Source: Bacillota bacterium
GTDB taxonomy: Bacteria > Bacillota > SHA-98 > Ch115 > JABLXJ01
NCBI GenBank assembly: GCA_013178125.1
Contig: JABLXJ010000001.1
Coordinates: forward strand, 124,001 to 188,000
Length of the DNA stretch: 64,000 nucleotides
Direction of reading: 5' to 3'
This document shows, in pieces, positions 63,651 through 64,000 of this stretch. The notes beneath the pieces are model-generated. The model did no database searches. It saw only the letters and a list, made by a program, of their open reading frames with translations, and was not told the DNA's origin. A program made the translations under genes and the position numbers. How positions within the stretch are numbered: position 1 is the stretch's first letter; every line of letters starts with the position of its first letter.

Positions 63651-64000
63651 ATGAGTGATATGGATGGAGAACTGGGCCGGCTTCTCAAACTCCAGGAGCT
63701 GGACAAACGCAGGATGGAGCTTAACCGTAGGCTGAATTCCCTGCCCGTAGCTGAGCAAGTGCGTGAAATCGCCGGGATCGTTTCTGGCGAGGAAGCTATT
63801 ATTCGCGAGATGACAGGCGAGCTTGCGGCCATGAAGAAGGCCCAGAAAGAGAAGGAATGGGAGCTTGCGGAGATCACAAGGAATCAAGATGTGATCCGCA
63901 AGAAATTATATGGAGGAGAGGTAACCAACCCGAGGGAGATCGGGGGGCTGGAGGCAAAGCTGGGGAACATAGAAGCAAACAAGAGGAAGTTGGAGGACGA
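63651..64000 (+). CDS. Coiled-coil zinc-ribbon protein (DUF164/CdsZ type), N-terminal part
   Basis: ATG 63651 follows GGGGAAGG; the frame runs off the window after 116 codons. A long heptad-rich helical region (LGRLLKLQELDKRRMELNRR and following) contains VIRKKLYGGEVTNPREI, a segment diagnostic of the C4-type zinc-ribbon protein family in which a coiled coil precedes a C-terminal ribbon (beyond the window). Function poorly defined. Confidence 0.88.
   Translation, partial: MSDMDGELGRLLKLQELDKRRMELNRRLNSLPVAEQVREIAGIVSGEEAIIREMTGELAAMKKAQKEKEWELAEITRNQDVIRKKLYGGEVTNPREIGGLEAKLGNIEANKRKLED

Overview
The window reads as a chromosomal segment of an endospore-forming, mostly GC-rich Firmicutes (Bacillota) species with anaerobic metabolism. 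Signs of this are a T-box leader on pheST, a CIRCE operator on groES-groEL, sporulation-associated genes (ytxC, yunB, a bofC-like gene, spoIIM, yqzL), SigA next to dnaG, pyruvate phosphate dikinase, and the [FeFe]-hydrogenase maturation GTPase HydF. No marker pins the genus.

1-10.4 kb: an accessory catabolic locus. After the tail of an arsC-like gene comes an unusual sensor (ABC-type ATPase fused to GAF and histidine kinase), an ANTAR-type response regulator, a probable attenuator, and a ribose-type ABC importer (ATPase, permease, binding protein). These are followed by an SDR polyol dehydrogenase, a LacAB/RpiB isomerase and split DhaK/DhaL kinase subunits. Dehydrogenase + DHA-type kinase + RpiB-type isomerase is the enzyme set known for D-threitol to D-erythrose-4-phosphate, so a tetritol (or related polyol) pathway is the best guess. 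The transporter and dehydrogenase part is AT-rich; the isomerase and kinase part is GC-rich like the rest of the window. The junction carries two copies of a structured repeat, with a third copy 36 kb away.

10.4-17.2 kb: a scarred accessory region. An MNT/HEPN toxin-antitoxin pair is flanked by an inverted duplication of the asnB 3' end, with a hexamer microsatellite. Then come asnB with a leader terminator, a period-32 repeat, a tandem ferritin-like protein, a rubredoxin-like protein, remnants of tpx and of an NADH oxidoreductase, and a DapA-family aldolase.

17.2-20.1 kb: tRNA-Gly, tRNA-Cys and tRNA-Val on a strong promoter, then yigZ-miaB on the minus strand.

20.3-63.2 kb: core information-processing genes in a familiar Firmicutes order: ytxC-thrS; infC-rpmI-rplT with an attenuator leader and a non-AUG infC start; a 23S/tRNA methyltransferase and yqzL; T-box-pheST; zapA-cvpA-polX; DUF421; mutS2; PBP1A (minus); tyrS; yunB; groES-groEL, bofC-like, yebC, prsW (all minus); ruvCAB; recO; spoIIM; glyQS; ppdK; dnaG-rpoD; tRNA-Asn and tRNA-Met; aspA-hydF. 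ThrRS lacks the TGS domain and PheT lacks the EMAP-like tRNA-binding domain.

63.2-64 kb: a small zinc-finger protein and the start of a coiled-coil zinc-ribbon protein cut by the window edge. No insertion sequence, phage or CRISPR array was seen. All assignments come from reading the sequence; no database search was run.
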